Shown here in pieces: positions 1 to 11,800 of a stretch of 64,000 bases of DNA (position 1 is the stretch's first letter; every line of letters starts with the position of its first letter). Source of the DNA: CAYZXT01 sp964482515 (GTDB lineage Bacteria > Elusimicrobiota > Elusimicrobia > FEN-1173); assembly GCA_964482515.1 (NCBI GenBank), contig CAYZXT010000011.1, forward strand, positions 3,815 to 67,814. Reading direction: 5' to 3'. A program made the translations under genes and the position numbers. A model generated the notes under the pieces. It made no database searches and was not told where the DNA came from. It saw only the letters and a list, made by a program, of their open reading frames with translations.

Positions 1-127
1 CGACGAGCGCTCCGTCCCCGCGCTGGAGAAACTGACCAAGGGCGACTGGGACGGTCGCCTGAAGCGCATGGCGGAAGAGGCCGTCAAGAAATTGAAGAAG
101 GGGATCGAAGACTCGAAGGAGTCTTGA
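1..127 (+). CDS. 3' end of a HEAT-like/M1-aminopeptidase-like gene (partial)
   Basis: An open frame enters from the left edge (codons from base 2) and ends at the TGA at 125-127. Only 41 residues are visible. They form an amphipathic helix pattern (SVPALEKL...DGRLKRMAEEAVKKLKKG) that resembles the HEAT-like C-terminal repeats of M1-family aminopeptidases and similar helical-repeat proteins. Its stop codon overlaps the ATG of the next gene (TGATG), so the two are probably co-transcribed. The catalytic part, if any, lies outside the window, so the family call is tentative. Confidence 0.5.
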   Translation, partial: DERSVPALEKLTKGDWDGRLKRMAEEAVKKLKKGIEDSKES

Positions 128-927
128 TGCCCAACCCCCTCGCCGTCATCCTGGCCAAACCGGAGGACCCGCCCGCCGACGCGCTGGCGCGGATCTTCGC
201 CGAATTCCACGGGGTCACGGCTTTCGACGGCAAGCGGTTGGCCAACCACGCCTGGGGATTTCTCGGCGAGAAACTGTCCGAATCCGGCGCGGAGAAGTTG
301 AAGGCCCTGGCGGACGCCGCGGGGCTGCCGGTCCATATCAAAGAGGAAAAAGATATCCCCGCGCTCCCGCCGGCGCTGAACCTGCACCGCGCTTGGTTTG
401 ACGAGTACCGGTTGTATTACACGACGGGTTCGTCGCCGAAGGAACATTCCATCGCCTGTTCGGACCTCGCCTTGGCCTGCGCCGTGGGCCTGCGGGAAGA
501 AACGTCTTTCGTGAAGACCATCCAGCGGGGACCCTCGGCCCAACAGCGGGCCGTCGGCCTGGGGCTTTCCATGGTGACCGGGATTCCCATATCCCTTGGA
601 AAGAAGCAAGAGGTCAAAAAGACCGTCAAGTCGGCCGAGTTCTATCTATACATTGATTTGTTTTCAAAGGATTTATCGACGCGCCTCCACGTCGACGCGC
701 AGCAGTTCAACTTCCTCGACCTCCAGGAACGGATGCTCCCCAACGCCATGGGAAACTTCAAGACCCTCCTTCAAGACCTCGCCACCCGCGCGCCGGCCGC
801 GCTGAAGAACCGCGCCGCTCGCATGATCCTGGCGAGCCAGCCCTACGCTTCCATGGGTTACGAGACGCGGGGCGATTACGAAAAAGAATGCCGCTGGCTC
901 TTAGCGTTATGCCAAAAAACCGCGTAA
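127..927 (+). CDS. Hypothetical protein, 266 residues
   Basis: A soluble protein with no signal peptide or clear membrane segment that I do not recognise. The start at ATG 127 overlaps the previous stop by one base; a TTG codon just before it is a less likely start. The middle (about residues 90-200) contains a conserved-looking stretch with HRAWFDEYRLYYTTGSSP and a later beta/alpha segment ending in FYLYIDLFSKDLSTRLHV. The C-terminus overlaps the start of xseA by 19 bases (from ATG 909), which suggests translational coupling with the exonuclease gene. The codon usage is GC-rich like its neighbours. No function is assigned. Confidence 0.75.
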   Translation: MPNPLAVILAKPEDPPADALARIFAEFHGVTAFDGKRLANHAWGFLGEKLSESGAEKLKALADAAGLPVHIKEEKDIPALPPALNLHRAWFDEYRLYYTTGSSPKEHSIACSDLALACAVGLREETSFVKTIQRGPSAQQRAVGLGLSMVTGIPISLGKKQEVKKTVKSAEFYLYIDLFSKDLSTRLHVDAQQFNFLDLQERMLPNAMGNFKTLLQDLATRAPAALKNRAARMILASQPYASMGYETRGDYEKECRWLLALCQKTA

Positions 928-2282
928 ACATCGCCGCCGAGTCCGTCGACGCGGACACTACCTACACCATAAGCCAGGTGAACCAGGGGATCGCCGCGGC
1001 CCTCAAGGCCGGGTTCCCCAACGCCTTCTGGGTGACGGGGGAAATCCAGGGCTACGACCGCGACGCGTCCAAGGCGTCGACGCGCCGCTGGGGACAGACC
1101 TATTTTGAATTGGTGGAAAAAGAATCCGGCGCGGACAGCGTCAAGGCCGGCATCAAGGCCATCCTGTGGGGCGACGCGCGGCAGGCCGTGCAGGAAAAAC
1201 TGCGGGAGACCTCGGCCAAGCTCGCGCTCCAGGACGGACTGAAGGTCCGGTTCCTCTGCGAGGTGGATTTCTGGTGGCCGCGGGCCAGTCTGCAGCTCAA
1301 AGTGGTGGACGTGGACCCGAATTTCACTTTGGGCGACATGGAGCGGGCGCGGCAGGAATTACTGAGGATGCTCCAGGACAAGGGCCTGCTCGACAAGAAC
1401 AAATCCCTGCCGTTTCCCCTGGTCCCTCTGCGCATCGGCCTGATCACTTCCGACGGAAGCGCCGCCTACCACGATTTCACCGATGAACTCCGCCGCTCCG
1501 GCTATTCTTTCCAGGTCCACCTGTGGGACGCGCGCATGCAGGGCGACGAGACCGAAGCCAGCGTTTGCCGCGGGATCGACGTGCTGTCGGCGCATGACGA
1601 CGTGGACGTTATCGTGATCGTGCGCGGCGGTGGTTCGCGCTCGGACCTCATCTGGTTCGACAAGGAAAAGATCGCCCTCGCCGTGGCGGATTGCCCCAAG
1701 CCCGTGGTCACGGGCATCGGCCACGAGATCGACCTGTCCGTGGCGGACTTGGTCGCTTATCATTTTCAAAAGACGCCCACGGCCGTGGCGCAGTTCTTGC
1801 TGGAGAAGGTCCGGGTCTTTGAGTCGTCGCTGGAGGAGGAAGGTTCGCGGATCGCGGCGCTGACGCGGGAAATGCTGTCCGATGAAAACCGGCGGCTCGG
1901 CGAGGCCGTGAAGATCTGGCAGTACGCGGCGACGCGCATGACGGACATCTTCCGGGCCGCGCTCAACGAGACGGCCAACGGGATATTGTCCGGCGTACGG
2001 AGCCACGTCCAACTGGAAGAGGCGCGGTTGTCCCAGGCGCCGGAACAACTGCGGAGAGTCATGCAGGATATATTTCGCCGGCATCGCGAGCGGCTGGAAG
2101 GTTTTCAAAGGGAAGCGCAGCTGAAGGACCCGCGGAAATTGTTGGAGCGGGGCTATTCGATCCTGAGCATGGGCGGAAAGATCGTGAAGAGCGTGGAGCA
2201 AGTCGAGCCGGGCCGGGAAGTAGAAGCGCAATTGCGCGACGGAATTTTGAAGACGAAGGTTTTGAGTAAGAGCAAAAGTTAA
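909..2282 (+). CDS. xseA: Exodeoxyribonuclease VII large subunit
   Basis: XseA is the catalytic subunit of exonuclease VII, which degrades single-stranded DNA in both directions and takes part in repair. The N-terminal third (about residues 15-110) fits the OB-fold nucleic-acid-binding domain, with VTGEIQGYDRDA and YFELVEKE. The catalytic core shows GLITSDGSAAYHDF near residue 180, VRGGGSRSDL near 238 and VTGIGHEIDLSVADLVA near 265, all typical of the family. A long coiled-coil region follows, then the C-terminal ERGYSIL motif. The length (457 residues) is normal. I chose ATG 909; an in-frame ATG at 888 is also possible and would add seven residues. The gene overlaps the upstream hypothetical gene, and xseB follows after a palindromic intergenic element. 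Confidence 0.95.
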   Translation: MPKNRVNIAAESVDADTTYTISQVNQGIAAALKAGFPNAFWVTGEIQGYDRDASKASTRRWGQTYFELVEKESGADSVKAGIKAILWGDARQAVQEKLRETSAKLALQDGLKVRFLCEVDFWWPRASLQLKVVDVDPNFTLGDMERARQELLRMLQDKGLLDKNKSLPFPLVPLRIGLITSDGSAAYHDFTDELRRSGYSFQVHLWDARMQGDETEASVCRGIDVLSAHDDVDVIVIVRGGGSRSDLIWFDKEKIALAVADCPKPVVTGIGHEIDLSVADLVAYHFQKTPTAVAQFLLEKVRVFESSLEEEGSRIAALTREMLSDENRRLGEAVKIWQYAATRMTDIFRAALNETANGILSGVRSHVQLEEARLSQAPEQLRRVMQDIFRRHRERLEGFQREAQLKDPRKLLERGYSILSMGGKIVKSVEQVEPGREVEAQLRDGILKTKVLSKSKS

Positions 2283-2284
2283 TG

Positions 2285-2386
2285 GTCATTCCGGCGAAAG
2301 CCGGAATCTCTTGCCGCTAGGCATGATCCTCTGTTTGTCGGATGAGGACAATTTCGAAAATGGACCCCGGCTTGCGCCGGGGTGAC
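2285..2386. repeat. Intergenic palindromic element with hairpin inverted ends, copy 1
   Basis: The element lies between xseA and xseB. Its left end (2285-2308, GTCATTCCGGCGAAAGCCGG...) and right end (2363-2386) are each a hairpin, and each is an imperfect inverted copy of the other: both start GTCA on their own strand and contain CCGGCG(A/C)AAGCCGG. A second copy lies at 59259-59388. Next to one end both copies carry the 16-base segment CTTGCCGCTAGGCATG, here at 2310-2325. This is the architecture of REP/MITE-like elements, and many bacterial genomes carry GTCATTCC...-type repeats. No coding capacity is seen. Confidence 0.85.
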
Positions 2387-2404
2387 ATCCCAGAAAGGAT
2401 CCCT

Positions 2405-2665
2405 ATGAAAAAAGCCGGACCCACAGTGAATTACTCGGAAGCTTACGAGGAACTCCGCCTGACCCTGGACGCCCTGGAGCAGGGGGAAGTGGACATCGAC
2501 GAACTCTCGACCAAAGTGAAGCGCGCCGCGGAGCTGATCCAGTTCTGCCAGCAGCGCCTGAAGGAAACGGAGCTGGAGGTGAAGCGCGTGGTGGACAGCT
2601 TCCAGAAGACGGCGAAGCGAAAATCCTCGGAAGATGAATCAGAGGAAGAAGCGACCGAAGAATAG
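2405..2665 (+). CDS. xseB: Exodeoxyribonuclease VII small subunit
   Basis: XseB binds the coiled-coil region of XseA and completes exonuclease VII. The 86-residue product carries the family core: YSEAYEELRLTLDALEQGE near residues 11-29, then a hydrophobic/acidic helix pair ending in KETELEVKRVV. The frame stays open upstream to an ATG at 2342, but that would translate the palindromic element. ATG 2405, preceded by AAAGGA at 2394-2399, is therefore the likely start. The C-terminal tail is charged and low in complexity (KRKSSEDESEEEATEE), as is common. The next gene starts 9 bases downstream. Confidence 0.93.
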   Translation: MKKAGPTVNYSEAYEELRLTLDALEQGEVDIDELSTKVKRAAELIQFCQQRLKETELEVKRVVDSFQKTAKRKSSEDESEEEATEE

Positions 2666-2674
2666 TTTTATCCG

Positions 2675-4684
2675 ATGACGAAAACCGGAACGCCCGCGCT
2701 GGTTTGGGTCTGCGCCGCGGCGCTCCTTTCCCTGCGTGAAAGCTTCCGCTTCTTCCAGCCCTACCTAAATCTTTCCGCCTTCTATCCGCCCGCCGCTTGG
2801 AACCTCCGGTTCGCGGCGGTCTGGGCCGTCCATGGTCTCCGCGCCCTGGGCGCCGCGGCATTTTTCTGGAGCTGTTACGCCCTGGGGAAACGCTTCTTCC
2901 CTCGACAAAATCTATCCGCGCCGGCCCGAGCCGGGCTCGGTCTCGCGCTTTGGTCCTTCATCGGGTTCGCGCTGACCGCGCTCGGATTGGCGGACCCGAT
3001 CAAACTCCGCGCCGCGTCGTTCTTGATCCTGGCCGCGCTGGTTTATTCCGAGAGAACGTCGTTGCGCGGCGATTGGTCGCGCGGATGGTCGTCGATCAAA
3101 GATTTCTTTCGTCCGATATCGATCCCTTCTGCCGCGATCGCATTTTCCATCATCCTCGCTTGGTTCGCCTCCCTGACCCCGGAGGTTTTTTCCGACACGC
3201 TCCACTACGTCCTTCCCGTTCCCCAGGCCTATCTCCGCGCCGGACATTTCGTCGACATGGCGGGCCAGGCCTTCACGCGGTTTCCGCGTCTGCCTTCCAT
3301 GATTTATCTCTGGGGATTGGCGTGGGGGGACGACCGGTTCTGCAAGCTGATCAACGTCGGCGCGGGGTGCCTTTGGGCCGGGGCCGCGGGTGCGTGGGCC
3401 GCGCGGTTGTGGGGCCGGCGGGCGGGGCTTTGGGCGGCGGCCTTTCTCCTCGGATGCCCGATCGTCGCGGGATATATGTGGTCCGCCACCAACGATATTT
3501 TCTGCGCTTTGTTCGTGCTTCTGGCCTTTGTGTTGTGGATGTCTGCTTGGTCTTCGGACGATGCGCGCGCGCGTTCACTCTATTTCCTTCTGGCCGGGCT
3601 GATGGCCGGCGCGGGCGGCGCGTCGAAATACGTGGCCTTCTTCGCCTTCCCGTTCTTCGCCGTGGACGCCGCCCGGCGTTTTTTTCGAGGCGAAAGGATT
3701 TCCGTCCGCGCGTCCCTGTTGTTCGCCTGCGGCGCGCTTCTGCCGCTGCTCCCCTGGTGGGCGCTCAATGGTGTCTGGACAGGGAACCCGCTCTACCCCT
3801 ATTTTTCCGGCGTGGGCAATGTCGATCCCCTACAGCAGAAACTATTTTCCTACATGCGGGACGACTTCCGCCACATCCCCGGTTTTTGGGAGCGGTTTGT
3901 GCTGCCCATTAATCTCAGCGTGAAGGGGATCTGGTTTTCCCGTGACGGTTTCTTGGGCCCGGCTCTGTTGATGCTTCTGCCGTTGGCGGGATTCGCGGGA
4001 GGAAAAGAGAAGGGTTGGAAAACGCCGGCGCTGCTTTTCCTGGGGACGACCTGGCTTTGCTTCGCCCTGGCCGCGGGGAAGCTGCGCTACCTGATGCCCG
4101 CCCTGGGCGTGGCTTTCGCGTTGGCGGGCGGCGTCATGGCGCGGTTGACGGAGGATTCTTCCGCGGGCCGGAACTGGTTCAAGGCGGCGGGGGCGGCGGT
4201 GCTGCTCGTCCAGTTCCTTTGCCTGGCCCTGGCTTTCCATCTTTTCTTGAAAGGTGGGGAAATCCTGTCCGGAAGATGGACGGCGTCGGATTACGTCCGC
4301 ACGCCCTTCGGGTCCTCCAACATCCATCCGCCGCAGGACGCCTACGATTTCCTCGCGCGGCAGGGCGTCACATCCAAGGATAAAATCTATTTGATCGGGG
4401 AAACGCGGACCTACCGCTGTCCGGGCGACGCCTTCGCCAACTCGCTCTACGACGTGCCGCTTTATGTCCGCTGGCGGAGGGCCGATCCGCGCGCCGAAGC
4501 GGCGGCGGACGCTCTTCGCCGCGACGGTTTCCGCTATGTTCTGGTCAACCGGCCTTTGTTGCCCCTGTCGGTCCTTCCCGAATTCCGCACCGACGATTGG
4601 ATGAATTGGCTGGAGAGTGCGTTCGATGAGTTGGGAATACCGGTTTATCAGGATGACTACATCGTCATCTACAAAACCGCATAG
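2675..4684 (+). CDS. Multi-spanning membrane glycosyltransferase-like protein (GT-C fold)
   Basis: This 669-residue protein has about a dozen hydrophobic segments over its first 500 residues and a soluble C-terminal domain of roughly 150 residues. The layout resembles GT-C glycosyltransferases of the ArnT/PMT type, which move sugars from polyprenyl-phosphate donors on the outer face of the inner membrane. The loop after the first membrane pairs has the acidic motif FSDTLHYVLPVPQAYLRAGHF, which fits the catalytic-aspartate loop of that fold, and GGASKYVAFFAFP matches the usual G-x-x-KY segment. The C-terminal domain (DAYDFLARQGV...KIYLIGETRTYRCPGD) resembles the periplasmic part of this group. 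The gene lies 9 bases after xseB. Family membership is inferred; the substrate is unknown. Confidence 0.7.
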   Translation: MTKTGTPALVWVCAAALLSLRESFRFFQPYLNLSAFYPPAAWNLRFAAVWAVHGLRALGAAAFFWSCYALGKRFFPRQNLSAPARAGLGLALWSFIGFALTALGLADPIKLRAASFLILAALVYSERTSLRGDWSRGWSSIKDFFRPISIPSAAIAFSIILAWFASLTPEVFSDTLHYVLPVPQAYLRAGHFVDMAGQAFTRFPRLPSMIYLWGLAWGDDRFCKLINVGAGCLWAGAAGAWAARLWGRRAGLWAAAFLLGCPIVAGYMWSATNDIFCALFVLLAFVLWMSAWSSDDARARSLYFLLAGLMAGAGGASKYVAFFAFPFFAVDAARRFFRGERISVRASLLFACGALLPLLPWWALNGVWTGNPLYPYFSGVGNVDPLQQKLFSYMRDDFRHIPGFWERFVLPINLSVKGIWFSRDGFLGPALLMLLPLAGFAGGKEKGWKTPALLFLGTTWLCFALAAGKLRYLMPALGVAFALAGGVMARLTEDSSAGRNWFKAAGAAVLLVQFLCLALAFHLFLKGGEILSGRWTASDYVRTPFGSSNIHPPQDAYDFLARQGVTSKDKIYLIGETRTYRCPGDAFANSLYDVPLYVRWRRADPRAEAAADALRRDGFRYVLVNRPLLPLSVLPEFRTDDWMNWLESAFDELGIPVYQDDYIVIYKTA

Positions 4685-4701
4685 GAAAGCGTGGAGGGAA
4701 G

Positions 4702-5070
4702 ATGAACAAAAAACCGCTCATGATCCTTGTCGCCGGGCCCTACCGCTCCGGCACCAACGACGATCCGGAACTTATCGCCGCCAACGTCCGCGCCATGACG
4801 GAAGTCGCCCTCAAACTGTTTCGCGCCGGACATCTGCCGGTGATGGGGGAATGGTTCGCCCTGCCGTTGATCGAACTGGCCGGGTCGAAAAAGATCGGTG
4901 ACGCCCCGTTCAACGAGATCTTCCACCCCATCTCCCGCGCTTTGGTCGCTAAGTGCGACGCCTGCCTCCGCATCGGCGGCCCGTCCCAAGGCGCTGACGA
5001 AATGGTGGCGCTGGCGAAGTCCGCGGGTAAAAAAGTCTACATGCGTTACGAGGACGTTCCAGTCAATTAG
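4702..5070 (+). CDS. DUF4406-like / nucleoside 2-deoxyribosyltransferase-like small protein
   Basis: This 122-residue soluble protein begins ILVAGPYRSGTNDDPELIAANV, the (I/V)AGPYRG-type opening of DUF4406 and the wider nucleoside 2-deoxyribosyltransferase-like fold. Further motifs fit the same fold: GHLPVMGEWFALPL, then a CDACLRIGGPSQGADEMVALA stretch with the D-x-x-x-x-x-GGxSxGAD pattern. Members bind nucleotides or nucleosides, but many have no known reaction. The start at ATG 4702 has a GGAGGGAAG ribosome-binding site. A strong terminator at 5101-5132 closes the transcription unit. Confidence 0.75.
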   Translation: MNKKPLMILVAGPYRSGTNDDPELIAANVRAMTEVALKLFRAGHLPVMGEWFALPLIELAGSKKIGDAPFNEIFHPISRALVAKCDACLRIGGPSQGADEMVALAKSAGKKVYMRYEDVPVN

Positions 5071-5100
5071 GACCGCCCATCAAAAATTCTTGCCAATAAA

Positions 5101-5132
5101 AATGCCGGGCCTTTTGGGCCCGGCATTTTTTA
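5101..5132. terminator. Bidirectional Rho-independent terminator
   Basis: An 11-base stem (5101-5111 with 5117-5127, AATGCCGGGCC) closes a five-base loop and is followed by TTTTATTTT on the plus strand. On the minus strand the A-rich stretch before it gives a T-tract. It lies between the convergent genes ending at 5070 (+) and 5149 (-), and so serves both. Confidence 0.93.
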
Positions 5133-5148
5133 TTTTAAAGCAGTCTGC

Positions 5149-5784
5149 TTAGATTTTGCCGACGTTGGGAGACACTTTGTACAGGTGCCAGATCGCCGCA
5201 ACCGAGACGAGCACCACGACCAACAGGGTCACCACGTTGAAGGCGCCGTAGTGGCTGGTGGCCAGCATGCCGAAGAGCATGGGGCCGGAGAGGTATGTGT
5301 TGGTTTTGGAGGCCATCAGCGCGCGTTTGCGGAGGGCGGGAAGCTCTTCCGGCGCGGCTTTCGCTTCGGCGGGGATGCCCAGGATCTTCTTCTGCGCGGG
5401 CCAGATGATGAACCAGACGTTGAACCACATGATGGTCCCCAGCAGCATGCCGACGGAGATCCAGATGGCGCGGCCGGTCAGCCCTTCGTAGCTGCTCCAG
5501 AGGCTGGTGGGGCCGAAGCCCACGCCCGGCGTGTACATGTAGACCATGGTGAAGAGCACGAGGCCGGCGAGGAAGGTGATCATGGCGCCCCAGCGGAACC
5601 AGAACAACGCCCGGGGCTGCAGCAGCGGGTTCACGATCTTCTTGCCGTTGTCGTCCAGCGCGCCCTGGAGGGGGACGTTGACGAAGTTGAAAAAGTAGAG
5701 ATGGCCGATCCAGAGGATGCCCGCGAGAACGTGCAGCCACCGGAATAGAAGATGAAAGTTACTGTAGAGATCGCTCAGCGCCAA
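5149..5784 (-). CDS. Urate-oxidase N-terminal-type membrane protein (PF06181-like)
   Basis: This 211-residue integral membrane protein has about five hydrophobic helices. The opening helix pair has the pattern FRWLHVLAGILWIGHLYFFNF, typical of the PuuD-like 'urate oxidase N-terminal' membrane domain, and NVWFIIWPAQKKIL in the middle is another hallmark. In some bacteria this domain precedes a cytochrome c domain and belongs to a membrane purine oxidase. Here no CXXCH haem motif is present, so it is the membrane part alone. Conserved histidines (residue 11 region, WLH, GHL) could bind haem. It is transcribed away from aconitase, and its stop is near a shared terminator. The role is unknown. 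Confidence 0.8.
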   Translation of the reverse strand: MALSDLYSNFHLLFRWLHVLAGILWIGHLYFFNFVNVPLQGALDDNGKKIVNPLLQPRALFWFRWGAMITFLAGLVLFTMVYMYTPGVGFGPTSLWSSYEGLTGRAIWISVGMLLGTIMWFNVWFIIWPAQKKILGIPAEAKAAPEELPALRKRALMASKTNTYLSGPMLFGMLATSHYGAFNVVTLLVVVLVSVAAIWHLYKVSPNVGKI

Positions 5785-5878
5785 TGTGATCCTCCTGAAT
5801 TGTGATCTAAATTACCTAGGCAAATTGAATCCGGACAAAAATTATCATATTTCCGGGAACGTGGGCAACCACATGTCG

Positions 5879-8590
<2,712 letters not shown>

Positions 8591-8641
8591 GGTGTTCCTC
8601 TTTCGTGGGGGATTAGCGAAAGATCATTCTATAAAATTACA

Positions 8642-8738
8642 GAGAAGGATTCGCCCTCTCGCTCGGACACTCCCCTCCCCCCAGCCCCCGTCTGCGACGG
8701 GGGATAGTCCTTGTCCTCACGAGAGACGAATCCTTCTC
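8642..8738. repeat. Palindromic element between the giant gene and acnA
   Basis: The arms at 8642-8661 (GAGAAGGATTCGCCCTCTCG) and 8720-8738 are imperfect inverted copies. Inside is a perfect 8-base stem, CCCCCGTC at 8685-8692 with GACGGGGG at 8696-8703. There is no T-tract on either strand, so it is not an obvious terminator. It may act as an mRNA-stabilising or REP-like structure upstream of acnA on the minus strand. Confidence 0.75.
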
Positions 8739-8756
8739 ATTATTATGGCCATGGAT

Positions 8757-8842
8757 GAATTTCGATCCGGTGGCCTCGGAGAGACTTAGGGGAAAGGCTC
8801 TCCGAGGAGTGACCCGTGGGGGAACGTCCCCGGGCGAAATTC
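8757..8842. repeat. Nested palindrome just downstream of the giant gene
   Basis: The outer arms GAATTTCG (8757-8764) and CGAAATTC (8835-8842) enclose a perfect 10-base stem, CCTCGGAGAG at 8774-8783 with CTCTCCGAGG at 8798-8807. A small GGGGAACGTCCCC palindrome follows near 8819-8831. It begins 34 bases after the giant gene's stop on the minus strand. Without a U-tract it is at best a weak or factor-assisted terminator. Confidence 0.7.
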
Positions 8843-8875
8843 AGACAGGGCCAAAGATGCTTTTGTTTTGGGGAA

Positions 8876-11800
8876 TTACGCGCTGGCGGAAATGGCCTGG
8901 CGGACGGCGTCCTGGGCGCGGAAGAAGTCGCCGATCAGGCCCTTTTCCGGAGAGTAAACGAAGAGGGCGTCGAGGGCCCAGACGAGGACAGCCGTGATCC
9001 CCAGTTGATCGGCGAGGGCGGGGATGTCCAGCGGCGTGTCTTTGTAGGTGATCAGGCCGGTAAACCGGAGGTTAAATTGCTTCGCGATGTCCGACACGTC
9101 GATCTGGATTCTTCCGTGCACCCGCGCGGGACTGAGTCGCGACAGCGCCGTCACGATGAGTTCATCCGACCTGATCTTTTCCAGGAAAGCGGACGCCTGC
9201 GGATCGGCGGCGGCCATTTGCTCCAGCCTTTGCCGCGTTCTCCGTTCGTCGTTCACGATCAGCATGCCTTTCGCGATGGGCGCGCGGCCGAGGCGCTGCA
9301 AGAAGCGCAGCAATTCGTCGTCGGACATGGAATCGATCCCGGTGCCGTCGATGAGCGGCGTGGTCAGCCGGTCCAGGTCCGCGGCCCGCGCCAGAATGAA
9401 ATGCCCGGCGGATTTCCATAATCCGATCATCCCCTTGAGGAAAAGAACCGGCCTGCGGGCGATGTTCCAAAGCGCAGAAGCAATCGTGATGCGCGGCGCG
9501 GTCCGTGGTACGTCCAGCCCTTGGCCCAGAACTTGGGTTTTCACATCGTCCATCCGCACATGGGCTTCCGGTACCGCCGTGGCGATGTCGGGCATCAGGC
9601 GGAGGATCTCGGCGGAGCGGGACATCTCGGCGGCGGGGTCGTTCCCTTCCGCCTGCATCGTTGCCAGTCTGTCGGCCGACCGAAGGTTTTTTCGCAACAA
9701 GCTCGCGCCCAAGACGACCGAAGCGGCGGCGATGATTATCACCGCCGTCATAGGTGAGGGATTTTCCGCGCCGATAGGAAGGACGACGCTCATGACGGGG
9801 ATTCCGTATCCGCCGTCTTTCCGCTCTCCTGAGGTGATTCGGAAACAAAAGGTTTTGTCGAGGTGTCCGTTGCTGGGTTTTGAGACTTTCATCCTTTCCG
9901 CCCGCAATCCGAGCGCTTCCGCGGTCTCCGCGATTTCTTCGATGTCCAAGGACTCGAATTGATAAACGCGCAGGAATAGATGGCCTCCCGGTTTGACGGC
10001 CAACAACGCCTGTTTAAGGATTTTGCGTTTCACGTCCGGATCAATGCTGGGGTCGCTCATAACGCTGAACATGATGACGTGGTCATATTCTTTCGAGGCG
10101 GTAATCGCCGTCGCGTCGCCATGATGGTATCGCGGCGGGATCGAGCGGGTCGGTTTAAGGGTCTGGAAGATTTTCAAGGAACCCTGTATCGCCCCGGCCA
10201 CCCGTGATTCCGCGATGTCGACGCCTTCGTATTTTCCACCCAGCAAACTCAGAACTACCCCAGTTATGGGTGAAGATCCTTGGCCGATCTCCAATATTCG
10301 GTCGCCCGGTTTAACGAAGGATTTGAAGAGGAGCGCAAACGCGGCGATGACGTCCCGCATCTTGCCAAGCTGGTCGTCGACAGTGTTGATTCGTTTAATA
10401 AGCGGTTCATCCGTATTATTGTCGTCATCCATCAGAGCCATCGGTCCCTTGACGCGGCCGGCGATGGCGAGGCGGTTGTATCCGCCGTGGGACACGATAG
10501 CCCAGAGGGACGGCAAGAGGATGGACGCGAGGTTGAGGGCACCGCCGAAGACGAGATAGAAGGGGAGATGGAAGACGAGGCCGATGCCGATCAGCGGCAG
10601 GCGGTCGGTGAATCCCTTCCACGTTCGACGTGAGTTGAAGGTTCTATATTCCAACGTGATGCCACCGTTCTCGTCCTTGACCGGATAGTAGGCGCCATCG
10701 TGCAGATAGCCGAAGGCCACCGCAGAGGCCGCCGCCACGATCAGCGTCGCCAGCGGGCTGAGCGGCCCGAAAGCGACGCGGATGAGGAACGGAATTCCCA
10801 GGACGATCAAAGGCTCGAACCACGGCGCCACCCACTTGGCGACGAAGCGGACCAGATCGTCGCGTTCCAGTCCTCGGGCGAACAGCTCCGCCACTTTCAC
10901 CGTAGATCCCCAGGTGGCGGTCCCGGTATGCGAGGACGTTCCGGGCCATTCGCCGACGACGTCGAACGCGGTCCATTTGTCCAAGGTATGTTTCCATTCG
11001 ATGCGGACGCGGTATCCCCGGCGGATCAGATCACGGCCGAAGAGGGTTTCCGGGAGGGCGCTTTCGGCGGCCGCGATGAATTCAGGCAGCAGTTCAGGGT
11101 TGTGCTTCTGGACGTCAAGATAGAATTGATCCAACGCCAAATGGCTTTTGTTGCCGGGATAGTTCTGCCGGACTCTGTCGTGTTTTCCTTCGAGCCAGAG
11201 CTTGACCGCCTGGAAGATCGGTTCCCGGGTCTCGACATTGAACGTGTTGTGGTACCGCATGACCTCCGGCAGGCGTCCCCAGGAGTCCTCGATGGCCCCG
11301 ATGATGGTGGACATGATCCCCATGTTGGCGAGGTTCTGGTTGCCGTATTCGCCGCTGAGATCAAGATGGTTGAAGTATACGTGGTGGATGGACATTTCGA
11401 AGCGTCTGTCAGGCAGAACATCCCAATATATTTCCACCGCGCCCTTTTCCGGTTCATAGTCGGGGTCCGACGTCAGTTGGATCGTCGTAAATTGGCCGAT
11501 GTTAAGGACTATGAGGGTGACGGGCTTGAGCCCTTTCCATGGCTCGTCGGCTTCGATGCGGGCCACGGGAGCGCCCTCCGCCAAGATGTCAACGCCCTCA
11601 CGGGACCAGCGGAGGTCAAAGCGGGGGACTTGATTTTTCATTTCGATGGGGCCCGTGATGATGCCGTCAGCGTCTACGCGGAAGGTGGAAACGTTGATGC
11701 CCTTCTCGGCCCGGATGGAGAACCCGCCGTTCTGCATTCGTGGGCCGACCCAAAGCCGCAGGTCCTTATTCAACTCCAACAGCCCCGCGATCTGTTTCTT

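Noticed and set aside
1359..2231. Open frame on the minus strand opposite xseA
   Set aside because: GC-rich codon shadow. XseA on the plus strand has complete family motifs.
8591..8875. A small gene in the spacer between the giant gene and acnA
   Set aside because: The short open frames here run through nested palindromes and have no coding signature or ribosome-binding site.
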